Below are positions 1 through 12,500 of a stretch of DNA of 64,000 bases, in pieces. Each line of letters starts with the position of its first letter. Positions within the stretch are counted from its first letter, which is position 1. The DNA lies in contig CAUJNA010000502.1 in NCBI GenBank assembly GCA_963377175.1, positions 269,001-333,000 on the forward strand, given 5' to 3'. Under the pieces are notes generated by a model. The model did not search any database. It was not told where the DNA came from and saw only the letters and a program-made list of their open reading frames with translations. Made by a program: the position numbers and the translations under genes. Origin of the DNA: Effrenium voratum (Eukaryota; Sar; Dinophyceae; Suessiales; Symbiodiniaceae).

Positions 1-526
1 AGAATTACTATTTCCTTTTCTATTTGTTCCTGAGGTTATGTCGTTTACATCTTAGAATTAATACACAATGCATCCATAAAACCATTAAATCTCAGGTACA
101 AACACATCGTCAATCAACTGTCTATCTTCTCTACAATCATTTTGCTTCTACTTTAGGATCCATCTTTTGCCAATTAATAAGACTGGGAAATGAAAAGGCC
201 CAAGTCAAGGAACTGCCGAAGTCAGTGGGAAAACTGGCATGCTAAAGTTAACTCAGAGTAGTCCTTACTTGTTTTCTTGGAAGGGTATCAGAGGAAGCAA
301 TTCTACAAAATGCATGCAGAACTGTCAGACAGGGCGTCCAAGTCAACCAGGCCATTTCCCAGAGCAAAGCGTGGGCAGAATGATATGGGCTTGTCTCAAA
401 GCAGGATTCGGCACCCCCAAAAGAGGTGAGTGTCCTTGTCGCTTCCCCTTTGTAATCCAGAAAGGCAACCGTGAAAAAATGAGAAAACCCGGCAACACCG
501 AAAAAAAACGACTGCGCCCCTGAAAC
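1..526. other. Intronic DNA downstream of the last visible coiled-coil exon
   Basis: AT-rich to mixed sequence with no ORF that resembles a known family. On the minus strand it follows a GT donor at 526-525, so it is read as the start of the next intron of the coiled-coil gene. Nothing else is supported in it. Confidence 0.4.
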
Positions 527-586
527 GGCGTCTCCTCCTCATTCAGCTTCTTCTGGGTGCCCTTCCCGGCGATGTCGGTCTTGGAC
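527..586 (-). CDS. Coiled-coil gene exon downstream of the retroelement
   Basis: Reads [20 protein letters not shown] after a split first codon. Acceptor CGCGAG|GTCC, GT donor (GCC|GTTTCA). It continues the same family block as the exon at 14208-14126, so the intervening 13.5 kb, including the retroelement, behaves as one intron. Confidence 0.65.
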
Positions 587-3500
587 CTCGCGGATACCCA
601 AATTCCCAAAGGGCTTGCCCACCGAACAGGCAAGTCACCCCACCCAAAAGGAAACTTGAAACGGGAGTCTCCTTTCAACATGGCTGTGGGTCGAAAATGG
701 GTACCCAAAATGGAACCCTGGCAAATGGAACCCATGACAAAAACAGGCGGTCGCCTGGAGGTGTAATTTTGACCCACACCCACATCACCTCACCAAAAAG
801 GACGCTCACAGACAACTCGGCCAAGTTGATGTTTGAGGAACGATTTGGAGGGCGTGTGGGAAAAGGCGCCTGACTAGTTGGGGCCCAACCCCCTTTTTCT
901 GGAAGAAAACCCAAACTGGCTGGCGCACCAACGACACATCTAGACACAGGACCCTTTCAAAGGAAAAGCAATACAAACGACTGGTCATGACGTCGTTTGA
1001 CCATGGCCAAGCATAACACCGTTCAAACTGTATGGTGATTAAAATATACTTCTGGTTGTGGATTCTGATTGCCCCGTTCCGTGATGCGACATCAATGGGG
1101 TTGAATAACTTCCGAGCCACCCGGCCCAAAGCAATCCCGCGTTAGACAGTTGAGCATGGTGGAAGTACGCCATTCCGATCCCCACCACCTAAGTCCTGGA
1201 TTCGGGTGTCACAGCGGGAACAAACACTCCGCTTTCTCCCCTTGGCCCGAAGAACCTAGAAATATAAATCTGACCTTGACTCTTTGAAGCACCACTCAGG
1301 TGCTACTAAGGCCTTATACGCAAAACGGTGCCTCCTTTTTGCCGCATAAGGGTTAGTGCCAAAATGGGAGGATTGCCCAGTTCCACTGGGCAGCTCCCCT
1401 CAGCAGCTGATGGGAGTAGGATTGATGCCGCTCCCACAGCGAGGGAGAAATCCTCCCACCTCACCGGATGCCCTCCCGGCATCATGGGTGAGGAAGGAAA
1501 GTAGCGAAGATCAGTGTGATCAATTCGCTCTCGACTGAGGGGAAGACCCGGTTCTCAGTCGGGAACTGCGGGTCCGGATGAGTAAGCTCATCCGCCCACG
1601 TGTTGAAGTCGCGTTTCACATGCGACGGCCCCAACATGACCTGTTGGTCATGCAGCGTGAGCACAATTTCCATGAGGATGGCCGCATTGGGCATCCTGCG
1701 AGTGGAATCGTTAAGAAGGGAGAAAACATTTCCCTGGTTATCACTAGCCACCAGGATCCTAGTGTGAGAAGCCGAGCCGGCTGCACAAAGCAGAACGGCC
1801 CTCACCAAGAGGAGGAGGCCGAAGAGCTCCAAGGCCGCTATCGCCCGCTGCGGGTCCCCAGTAGCGAAGGCCCACGGCTCGCCCTCCGGTGTGATTCTGT
1901 GCTGGAACCACTTAACACGGGACTTATCGGGGTTGGGCACGTCCGAGCACCAGCCACCAACCCATGCATGGTCCGCCTGCCTGCCAGCTCCCGCATCAGA
2001 CGCCCCCGTCCATGGGAGTGTGGGAGCAAACGGGGATGCCAGTGGGAACCTCTGGTTGAAGAGTCTCTCCAAAAGGATGGCCAGAGCACGAACCAGCTTC
2101 GGTGGCCTGCCCGAAGTGGTGCAGGCCTTCTTCCAGCTCCAAAAAGGCTGGAGGAAAGGTTTCGTCAATGGGCACGCCGAAGTAGCCCATTGAATACGGC
2201 CTAAGGCTTGTTCCACCTCCTTGCTGGTGAAGATGTCCCCCTGGGCCAGCCGTTTAAGAGTGGCCAGGATTATGACATGTTTGACTGGAGCCAGCAGTAC
2301 ACAGGGCGTGATTGGGTCCACCACAAAACCCAACCAGGTATTGATCGGGGAGAGCGCCGTCTTCTTCCAGGAAAGCGGGACTCCCAGCGCCAGCAGTGTA
2401 GCCAAGATGGCTGTGGCGTCCCAGTCCGCCCGGCTGCATCTGAGGACCCAGCAGTAGTCGTCCACAAAGACTAAGTGCCAGTCCACCTGGGGGAAGATGT
2501 AGTACAAGAGCCTGAGCACCAGGGATGCCTTCCTCCCCCAGTACAGCTGTGCCGAGGCCATGCCGTACGTGCCCACTCTGTTGACCCACCACCGGTTTTG
2601 GATGCAGGCCACCTGGTATTTCCAGTCTTTAGGGAGCACTTTAATACGCCTGTGGGCCTTGGTGACATCTGCCTTGAGGATGATGAAGGTTTCCCCCTGT
2701 GTCGGCGGCTGCCAGCTCAGGGGTTCCCCCCCGCTCCCCCCAGGGCATTCCGTGCCCGGGGGGGGTGGGGGGAAGGGGGCCCTCCCATCAGGGCCCTCGG
2801 CACCTGGGAGTGGTCCCTTTCCTGAGGGTGTCGATCCCAGAGAGACGTCCATGCCGCCGGAGGTATCCATAATCCCCCTGCCCCGATCAGGCCCCTCGGC
2901 CCTGGGGGCCAGGCTGGTGCTGTGGGGGTCCCTCTCAGGGCCCTCGGCACCTGGGGACTGCCCCTGCACCGGCTGGTGGACATCCCGAAGTCTCTCCTCA
3001 GTGTTCGGGAACGTGGCCCAAAGTAAATGGGGATGGTCCGCCGCTGTCCTGAGCCAGTGGATGGCGTGGAGGCAGTCTCCGACCATCGGTGCAGTGGTCT
3101 TCTCCGCTGTGTGAGCCTGGATGTGTGCGTTTGCTCCCCCTTTTGAGCCATCGTAGATCGTCCTGATCTTGTCCGACTCATCAATCCCTGCAAGGGGGCC
3201 AGGGCAAAGTTCCTCCGGTTTGCAACGGCACCTCTCCGCCGCCTCGGAGCGAGTGAAGGGCCCGTCCACCATGTCCAAGGCTCGTTCCTCGTAAAAGGTT
3301 GATTCGATTTCCTCGGCAAAGAGTTCAGCCGTTGGGTAGTTATCATGAGCCACTGGCGGGGGGGGGTCTTCCCCCAGCCAGGCTTCTCCCTTAAGCTCCT
3401 CCTTAGTGGGCCAAACTCCCGGGGAGGTCAAGGTAGGGTCCGAGACTCCCAAGGGGACCCCCTCTTTCAGTGTAAGGGGGAACTCCCAGTCAGGGTCACC

Positions 3501-6500
3501 TGAGAGGGATGCCAAGTGCGACACTAAGTCCAGGAGGAAGGGTTGTCCTGGGCATCGTTCATGGAGGTGCCTCGATCCTAGGATAGCCCGCAGCTCCTCG
3601 AGGTCGGCTTCCTGGAAGGGGTGTGTGGTGGCACCTGATGCCAGGGACATCCGGACCTTATCAATCCAGGGCCTGGTAAGGGTCATGATCAGGGCGCCCA
3701 AAGTGGCCAAAGGGGAAATTCTTCGAAAGGGGGGGTTGAGCCTCCCCGGGGAAGGTTTCCCCCCCCCATCCCTCAGGGGGCGTGAGCGGAAACCCAATTG
3801 GACAATCGCAACTCGGTCAATGAGGCGTGGGACCCGGAAAGCGGGCAGACATTCGGGGCGGTCCAGGACCTGGTCCCCATGTTCTTCCTTTTCCAGTTGT
3901 TCCGCATCTCCGGCCATCGGGGGCATGGGAGATGGGAAGTCTGGGTTCATAGTTCCACGAGGGCTTACGGTGTCTGCCTCATGGTGGATGTGCCCGTGCT
4001 GGCGGGGCTTCGGGGCACTCTTGCCTCCGGGCTCTGGGCCCTGGTGTGAAGAGGAGGGACCGCCTCCTTGATTGGGTCCCCGTTTTCCCCGGGGAGAAGG
4101 GCCCCCAGGGGGGTCCGACCCCCTTCCCTTAGGTGGTTCCTTAGGGTTTCCCGGGAATTGTGAGGGGATCCGGATGTGCCCCGGCGCCGCGAGTGACACA
4201 GCGATGGCTTTGGCCAGGCCTGCCATCATATCCCAGGGGTATCTGCTGAGAGTCGAGGACTCGCTGGTGCCCACATGTGACTGATGTGTGCACCGCATTT
4301 GATCCCAGTCCTCGAGTGGGAGATCCGTGGCAAGTGTGGTGGCCTTCTTGACCAACTGGCCCAGGCGGCACTGGTCGAAGGAGATTGCTGTCAGGGAGTT
4401 TTCCTCCATCCAAAGCTGCCCCTCCTCCGTGATCCAGAAGGATGAGCATTCCTTGGCTTTGGGCAGCGAGCTGCTCACCACTGGGTCCTCCGGGTGCTCC
4501 AAGAAGGATTTTGGCCCTGGCAGAGAAACCGCCGATCTTGAGGCCCTTGCCAGGCTGGTGCTGTCCATCTGCCTCAAAATGAGGGTACTGTCCTCATCAA
4601 GCTGAGTCTGGGCGGCCTGGTCCAGGTGTGGGAGGCCCCAAAGTGTCTCTCGAGTGCGTCCTCGCACCGGGGTGGGGGCCCCCGGTTTTGGTATGTGGCG
4701 CAGGATGGACCATGTCCTGCAGTTGGGTCCTCCCCCAATGAAGACCACTCGGCCCTGCTTGGCTGCCGTGCAGAGCGCTCCATACAGCTCGGGTTGGAGC
4801 ATGTCGTGGTTCCCTTTTGGTCCCGATCGTAGGATGTCTACTGCCACCACCATGCTGGAGAGGTGCGGGTAGTTGGCATGAAGACAGCTGTCTAAGGAAG
4901 TTGGGTCTTCCTTGCCTGCATAGAGCAGGACAATGATGGGCCCACTGGATGGAACTTTGGGCGATGTGCCCTGTGTCCATCTCAGCCGCTGTAGCAGACG
5001 CTCCGGGATGTTCTCCATCCACCGGAAGGTGTCCCCTCCCGGTGACAGCTCCGTGGGACTTGTCAGGGGGGTGGCTGAAAGGCGTTGGCCCCCTTCATTC
5101 AGCCCCACAGAACTCTTGTGAAAAACCACCGGGTCCTGCTTGATGATGTTGGGCGCCGGAAGTGGGATCGGCTGCCTCCTGGGCGTGTTCCTCGGCGTTG
5201 CGGTGTGCTGCCAGTTGTCCGGCACTCGGGCCTGCTGGGCGCGGCCCCCCGTGTCAGGGCCCTTGGCACCTGCGGGGAACCGTCCCGTCCCTGCCATCTC
5301 AGGGCCCTCGGCACCTGTGGCACGGGGCTTCGGCGTTGCCGTTGTACCAGCTGTGCGGTTGTTCTGACCCCAGCTGGGGTGTTGTGCACGCTGGTCCTGT
5401 CGTCCGCATCCTTGTTCCGCTGAGGATGGCCGCCACCTGGCCTGTCCCCCCCCTGTGTCAGGGCCCTCGGCACCTGCAGGAGGGGGCTCATGTGCCTGCT
5501 TGAGGGCGCTTTCGCCCCCTCTCGCCCCCCCGGGCCCTATCAGGGCCCTCGGCACCTGAGGCCTCCCGGGGGGTCGGGGTCCGAGCCCCTAGTCAACCCG
5601 GGCAGTCCTGCGGGAGGTGGTCTCCCAGGCAGATGCGGCCCGTTGCCAGGATGAGGTTGCACTTGTGCGTGCGTCCGCAGTTGCCCGGGCAGCGCCCGCG
5701 CATCCAGTTGTTACAGAACTGGTTCCCTTTCGGATCGGTGGCCGCCTGCTTGTTACTGCCCCTGGAAGCCTGATTGTTCGGCTGGGGGGGCTTACCTTTC
5801 CCTTTGCTCCCAGGCTTGCCCCTGGACTTCCCCTTGCCCTTGGACTTGTTCTTGCCCTTCTGGGGTGGTGCGTAGTCCATGGATGTCCTGGTCTGCGGGC
5901 GGCCCCTGGAGAAGGTCCTGATCTTTTCATAGACCTCACGTGTCCAAAACAATGTGTCCTGCCTTACCGACAGCATGGCCGCCTTGAGGGTGCTGCCCTC
6001 GTGCATCTGCTCGTGAATCTTCCGCCATGCATTGCGTTCGGCAATTGCCAGGACGTGGTCCTCGGGAGGGGGAAAACGGCCCCCGATGTCCTCCCCATAG
6101 AACCACTCGTACCAGCTCTCCAGGTCCTCTCGGGTGATGTCGAACTGGCCGAACTGTGGAAACGAGAGGACGCACATGAGGAGGGTGTTCCGGAACACCG
6201 CGTGCATTCTCTCGAGCTGGTGGCGAGTTTTCGGCTCGCCCCGCTCTTCCACCTCGTCCTCCCGGTCCCAGCCATCAACCGTGGTCTTCTTGGCGGTCTT
6301 CCATGGCCGTTCTCCTGGTTCCGGGAGTGCGCTTACCAGGTACTTCATGGGGATGAACCGATCTCGCCTCCAGCGCAGAGTTTGAACTGGCGCTTCATCA
6401 GCTGGTCGCTTCCTTGCAGGGCCAACTTGGGTTTGGTGAGTTTGGTCTTCTCCTCCCAAACCCTCTCCAGCTGTCCCCGTTCGCACGAGACCGTGAGATT

Positions 6501-9500
6501 TGGGGCAGTGTCCCCGGGCGTGTGCGGCCCGGGTCCCGCTGTCGCATGTGCCCCCACTCCCATGGATCGTTGAGCCGCGTGAACCACCTGGAACATACGG
6601 GCCGCGATCAGCCGGGAGGTCACATCCGTGTAGCGGTTGTTGTTGGGGGCGAAGCCCAACTCCCTCGGCGCCGTCTCCCTTGCCCGGTCGGGCGAGTCCC
6701 ACCGGGTCGCGAGGTCCTCCATCGAGACAAAGCCCTCATCAGACAGCGTCGCTTGGATGAACCACGGGATGCCCTTGAGGACCATGAGGTTCCTGGCGGT
6801 CTTGTGGAGCTTAGCCACTGCGTCCGTGTACGCTTCGGGCACCTCCTGTGGTGGTGCCACCAACTCATCAGGCGTCGCCGCCATGGTGTGGGTGGGCGGG
6901 GTTTCAGATTCCAAAAAAGAAGGGAAGTGCCCACTTGAGCCAAAATGGTGGCCCAAGTGGACACTTACAAAGAGTCAAGACAAGCGACCACCTACGGTTA
7001 ACACTTTAGCCCAGACTCTTTGAAGCACCACTCAGGTGCTACTAAGCCTTATACGCAAAACGGTGCCTCCTTTTTGCCGCATAAGGGTTAGTGCCAAAAT
7101 GGGAGGATTGCCCAGTTCCACTGGGCAGCTCCCCTCAGCAGCTGATGGGAGTAGGATTGATGCCACTCCCAACGGACGGATCGCATCAGCTGCCAATACC
7201 AACGGACGAGCTGGCCGTTGGGGGGGGTCCTCCTTCCCCGTATGCCGTGTGGTCCCGCTGCCGCATCTCAGGGCCCTCGGCACCTGTGCGTGCAGCTACC
7301 CTGCTGCGGACCCCGGGGGTGCCTGGGAGGGCGTCTCAGGGCCCTCGGCACCTGCGCCCTTCCCCCTGCCGCCTTGCCTTGAGGCACGGGGGGATGAGTG
7401 TCAGGGCCCTCGGCACCTGCTCTATCCCCCTCAATTTCCGGGAGGACGATAGCCTCCTTGTCGGACTGAGTGTCCACGCTCTCGTCAGTGTCCGAGGAGA
7501 GGGAGATGGAGGCCTCAGAGTCCTGTGCTGCATAGGGCTCCACGGCCATCCACGTGTTCGGGAAGGTGAAATGCCGGAAACATCTGGTGCATCCTAGGTA
7601 CATCTCCGGTTCAGCATGGAAGTCCTGCTCCGCCAGCTCCGAGATCTTGGGCGGCCCCGGCCTCCAGCCACAACCCACTGTGACGCCATCCGTGTCCAGT
7701 AAGTGCATGCTGTAGGCTTTGGTGGGACCCTTTCGGGCCGTGGTGGCAATCACCGTCAGTGGACCCCGAGGCGGAGGCACCTCATCTGCAGCCACCTTGG
7801 TGATGGCCGGCTTGTCGGCGGGGATCACATCCCAGCTGGCATGTGAGGGCGGTGTGTCCGGGACTTCCTTGAACAAGGCCTTTGGTGAGGCAGGGCACTC
7901 CACCTTGTCCGCCCAGTCCTCATGTCCGAGGTCGACTCGGACCGCCCTTCCTGCCTCGAGTTGCATGGACGGGAGCTTCTGGAGAACCTGGTCCCAGATG
8001 GAGCACACCACGTGTCGCTTCTCCCGGGTGTAGACATCCGCCGTGGATTCCTTGAACCAGTTCCCCAGGTACTGGCGTTGGTCCCTCGGTATGTGGGCCT
8101 GGAATGCACAATCCGGCATGAAGACCCGGAAGGAGTACCACGATAGTTCCGCCACATCCTTGGCTGGTGCGCCCTGCTTCCCCAAGGCGTCCTTGAGCCA
8201 CCTCAGGGACCTGTCTGGGGTGCCTGGGCGGGGGATGAAACCCGTCCTGTCCTTATTGATCGTGGGGATCAGGTAGTCCATCTCACGAAACTCATCCGAG
8301 GCCCTGAATCTCTTCCACCACTTTTCCAAGGGGATCCACCATCTGGCCCCCGAGAAAGAGAATAATGGGGCGATGAGCGGGACCGGGTTCCGTTTGATGG
8401 CCACTGCCGACGTGGTCTTTGTCTGCCAGGCGAGCAGCTCCAGGGTGTTGCTCGTGGACCTGACCGTCTGCGGCGAGGTGTGCTGCACGTCGTTGAAGCG
8501 CGCACTGCAGGCTAGGTTGAACCTGGCCATCGCCATAATGTACCTGTCCACTGCTTTGGTCAATTCCGGGACCCGGTTCTCCGAGGGGCCCCCTTCTGCC
8601 CCTTGTTCCAGGGCCCAAACAATCGCCCGGGTCGGAACCACCGCTTTACGCTGTGGCTTGACCTGGGTGTCCACCAATGTCTCTTGGATGGCTTTTCGTT
8701 TCGCCAGGAGCTGTTTGTGTTCGTCAACGTTGAGCATGCCGAGCTTGATGGAGAGCCACTTTAAAGTGCCCCACCACTTCTGGAGCTTCGCCGGGGTGAC
8801 CTCCAGCGTGACCGCCTGGTTCATGAGGTGCCGGACGTCCCCGGCCGTCCAGGGGAGGTTCTGGAAGCCGATCTTGCGCATGCCCTCATAGGCCAAGCAA
8901 TGTGCTCTGATGGTCCGGAAACGGGCATCTCCGAACAGGTGGCCGAACTCCTCCAGCTCCCTGGCCCCCATCACCTGGTGCATGTAGGGGATCTGGTGGC
9001 GGAAGGGAATGAAGTAGCCCAGGAGGCGTTCCAGCCACCTGGCTCGCAAGTGCTGTTCCAACGCTCGTTGGGATGTCGGCAGTTGGGTTTGGATCTTCCC
9101 TGGTTTCCAATGCCGCCACTTGTTGGCCACTGCCAGGACATCCGGGGCCTCAATCGATCCGGAGAGGATCCACTCCTCACGGTCCCGGATGGCCTGTTCC
9201 ATTTCCAGTGGAGAATAGGTGTGCGATTGCCTGGCGCCTGCCGCACGAAACAAAAGTTGCTGCAGGGTCTTAGTAGCGAGCTCCAAATCCGCCTCCTCCA
9301 GCGGTTGTGGCTGGGAGCCGAGTATCCTTGCGAGGATCAAGTTGTAGGTGTCCGAGGCCACCAGGACATGGTTACCGTCGGGTGCAATCCCCACAATTCG
9401 TGTCCACGGTCGCGGTTCAAAAACCACCGCATCCGGGTTGGCAACCTGGTCCTTATTGACCCATTCCAGGCAGCACGCCACGAGGATTTCCCCGTCCGAC

Positions 9501-12500
9501 TGCACTGGTGCAAATCCAAGGTCATGCAAAATCAACTGGACCGCGGTTGGTACCCCTAGGAAGGCCGTTCCAAACGGGGAAGGGAGGCGGGGCCTCCACA
9601 TCATCGTGATCCACTCGAGCCCGGAGCCAAATCCCTAGGCGCAAACCCCAACCAAACAACAGGGGGGGGGGCCCCAAAACCCCGAAAAGCCACGCCCGAA
9701 AAAGGGGGGGGGGGGACCCAGGGAGCCTCCCCGGAAAGGGAAAAACGGAGCCCAGGCGCATCCCGGACCAGCCCAAGCGCTCCCCTTTTTTCTCGCCTGG
9801 TACAGGTCTAGGCCTGTGCTGTGCCCGGGGGGGATATCAGCGCCCTCGGCAGCTGTCCTCCCCCGGGGTGCAATGCGAGTCCGTTCCGGATGGCCGCAGT
9901 GCTGCATGATCACGCGGCCCCCTTGGCAATGTCGTCAATGCGCTTGAGCGCCGCCGCCTCCGGGTTCCGGAGAATCAGCTCCCAGATGGCATCTGAAACA
10001 TGGCCGGTCTGGGTGAGGTTGCCGAACCTAAACCGTGGGACTTTCTGGTCCACCACGGAGACATCCCGCAGCGGGGCAGACGGCTCTACCCGGCGGTAGA
10101 ACTCCAACCGTTCCTTGACCCAGCGGTTGTACAGTCCATCGGGCGGCTCGTCCAGCACCAGCTGAAGGATGGCCTTGCCGGCCCGGATCTGGAGGAGGCG
10201 AGTGCCCCTCCCCCGGCGCGCCAGTACCCCTTGCAGTACTTGCACATGTAGCCCCCCCGGGTCTCTCCCTTCGTCTTGGGGATGAGCTCCCATGGAGTGA
10301 CCGAGCTCAGAACCAAGCCGCACTCCATGTGCGCCCAGAAGACGTGCTTCGTCTCTGCCGAGAAGTTCTTCTTCCTGTAATCCTTGCCCACCACGCCGTG
10401 GACGTTGTCCGATGTGATGGGGGGGTAGACGATCCCCTCATCGCCCTTCTTTTCTGGGGCGGATGTCAGGGCCATCGGCACCTGTCCGGCACCCGGGGGC
10501 GGAGGGGTCCAGGCCCATGAGCTTGATCATGTCGGTGGTGTAGCCGAGCTTGCGGTAGATGGAGGGGGCCACTGAGTCGGGGACTGCGCCGACCCACCAC
10601 TGCTTCGTGTTGCAGCGCCAGTTGACTTTGACCTCCGCCAGGGCCCCCGGGCCTCCAATGCGGTCCATGAGGGCTTGGTACACCTCCGGGAACTGCTGGA
10701 GGCTTTCCACCGGGACAGATATGCGCTCATCACAGACCGCCCGGAGGATCATCTGTTCCTTGGAGTCCGCCACGTCCTGGACCGGGAGTTGCATTACCTC
10801 CGCCGGGGTGTCCGTGAGGAAGGCCCGGGCCGCAAGGACCTTACCCATGGCCCGGTAGACCAGGCGCCACTCCGGTCCCGTCTGCGGGAGCGGAAGGCCC
10901 TCCTCCTTCAGGAAGCACCGAGCCTCTTCCTTCAGGGTCTCCCAGCCTTCCAAGCGGATCTGATTCTGGGCCTTGTTTTTCGGGCCCCGCTGTCTAGGGC
11001 CCTGAAGCAGTGGCAGGGACTCCCAGACTCCCCAGAGCTGGCGCAGAGTGAAGCTGTGACCAAACATCCCCAGCAAGCCTGGGAGTGTCCAGGACGAGAT
11101 CTGGCGCGCCCAGTGGAAGTCATCATCCGGATCGTGGGGGGCCGCCCAGAAGATGGATCGCAGGTCCTCATGGTCGGTCCCCCGCCTTGGCCTGCTGGTT
11201 CAGCTCCTCAATAGAGTACCTGGCCCATGGGAGTCCACCCACCTGGTGGTTCCTGGGATGCGTACCCTTTTCCAGCGCCTCCGGATTCACCTTGGTGAGG
11301 TTGTTGGCCCAGTCCGGGACGTGTACGGGGCCCGGTCGTCGGACCCAGCGGCCCGCAAAGATGCGGACCTCTCCGACACGCTTGCTCATCATCCAGCGCA
11401 GGACCGCGAGCTGCACCTCCGGGTCCTGGGTATCCAGGCCCCCCGGGGTGGCGGACGGCTTGTCAGGGCCCTCGGCACCTGAGCTCGTCGCACCAGAGCC
11501 CGAGGCTGGGGGGATGGTGGGCTGCCTGTCAGGGCCCTCGGCACCTGGGCGCGCCGCACCAGAGCCCCCCGCCTTTGGAATGGGGATCCCCGCCAGATCC
11601 GGCAGATCTGTCAGGAGGGCCGCCGGAAAGGGGTTCCTACCAGCGAGATGACCGCCTTGGCTTCGAGGTAAGAGTCCGTGAGGGACGTGAGGTCGTCCAT
11701 GCTGAAGTCCCTCCATGCCGTGGTCGGCTCAAAGACCCCTGTCTCGATGGCAACTCGGACCTCGTTAGGCCATGCACTGAATGGAGGCTTGATGGGCTCG
11801 AGCATTCTGGTCTCGAGGGCGCCCTTCGCTTGTCTGGCCTGGTGCTTTGCCTTCGCCTCCTCCGCAGTGGTCTGGGCCTGGAGGAGCTCCGGTGTGGGCC
11901 TCCCCCAGTCCGCGCCCAGCTTATCCAGCAGTTTCTCGCGGAAGAGGTCCAAGTCCAAATTCTTGAGGAGTTGGCCCCCATCGCCTCCTCCATCGATGGC
12001 CCCTCCTTGGAGGACCGCCGCGGATCGCTCCACCGCTGCCACCTGGTCTGCCTTCTTGGCCTCCTCCTGGGCGATGGTGGTGGCGTTGAGCCGGGTCTGG
12101 ATTTTGAAGGCCTTCACCGCCGACGGGTGGAAGGCCCTGCACTCCTGGCCCTCTTCCTTGTCGCCCGGCAGCGGGGGCCTTTCCCCCATTGGGGCCGTCA
12201 GGAAATCCTCGTCCAGCTCCATGGGGCAGTTCCTGATCACCGCCCGGACCGAGGAGGGGACAAAATCCGAGAAGCTGGCCTGGTCCAGGTTCTCGCACGC
12301 CATCGGGTCGGTGGCCAGCTCGCTGACATCCACCGAGGCGCTGAGCTTGAGGTCGCGGGCCCGGTCCGTATCAGGGCCATCGGCACCTGCGGACCGGGCC
12401 GCCGTCCAGACCGCATTGCCCTGGTCATCCACTGTCAGCTGCCAGTGCGTGCCTGCCATTTCCAGGGTGGCCAAGTTGGATGCCGTGTCAATGGGCTCCG

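Noticed and set aside
3406..4071. 221-codon + strand ORF inside the RT gene
   Set aside because: Antisense shadow of the conserved RT ORF; GC-rich sequence keeps it open.
5617..6573. 318-codon + strand ORF
   Set aside because: Antisense of the gag-like ORF, which has the CCCH finger.
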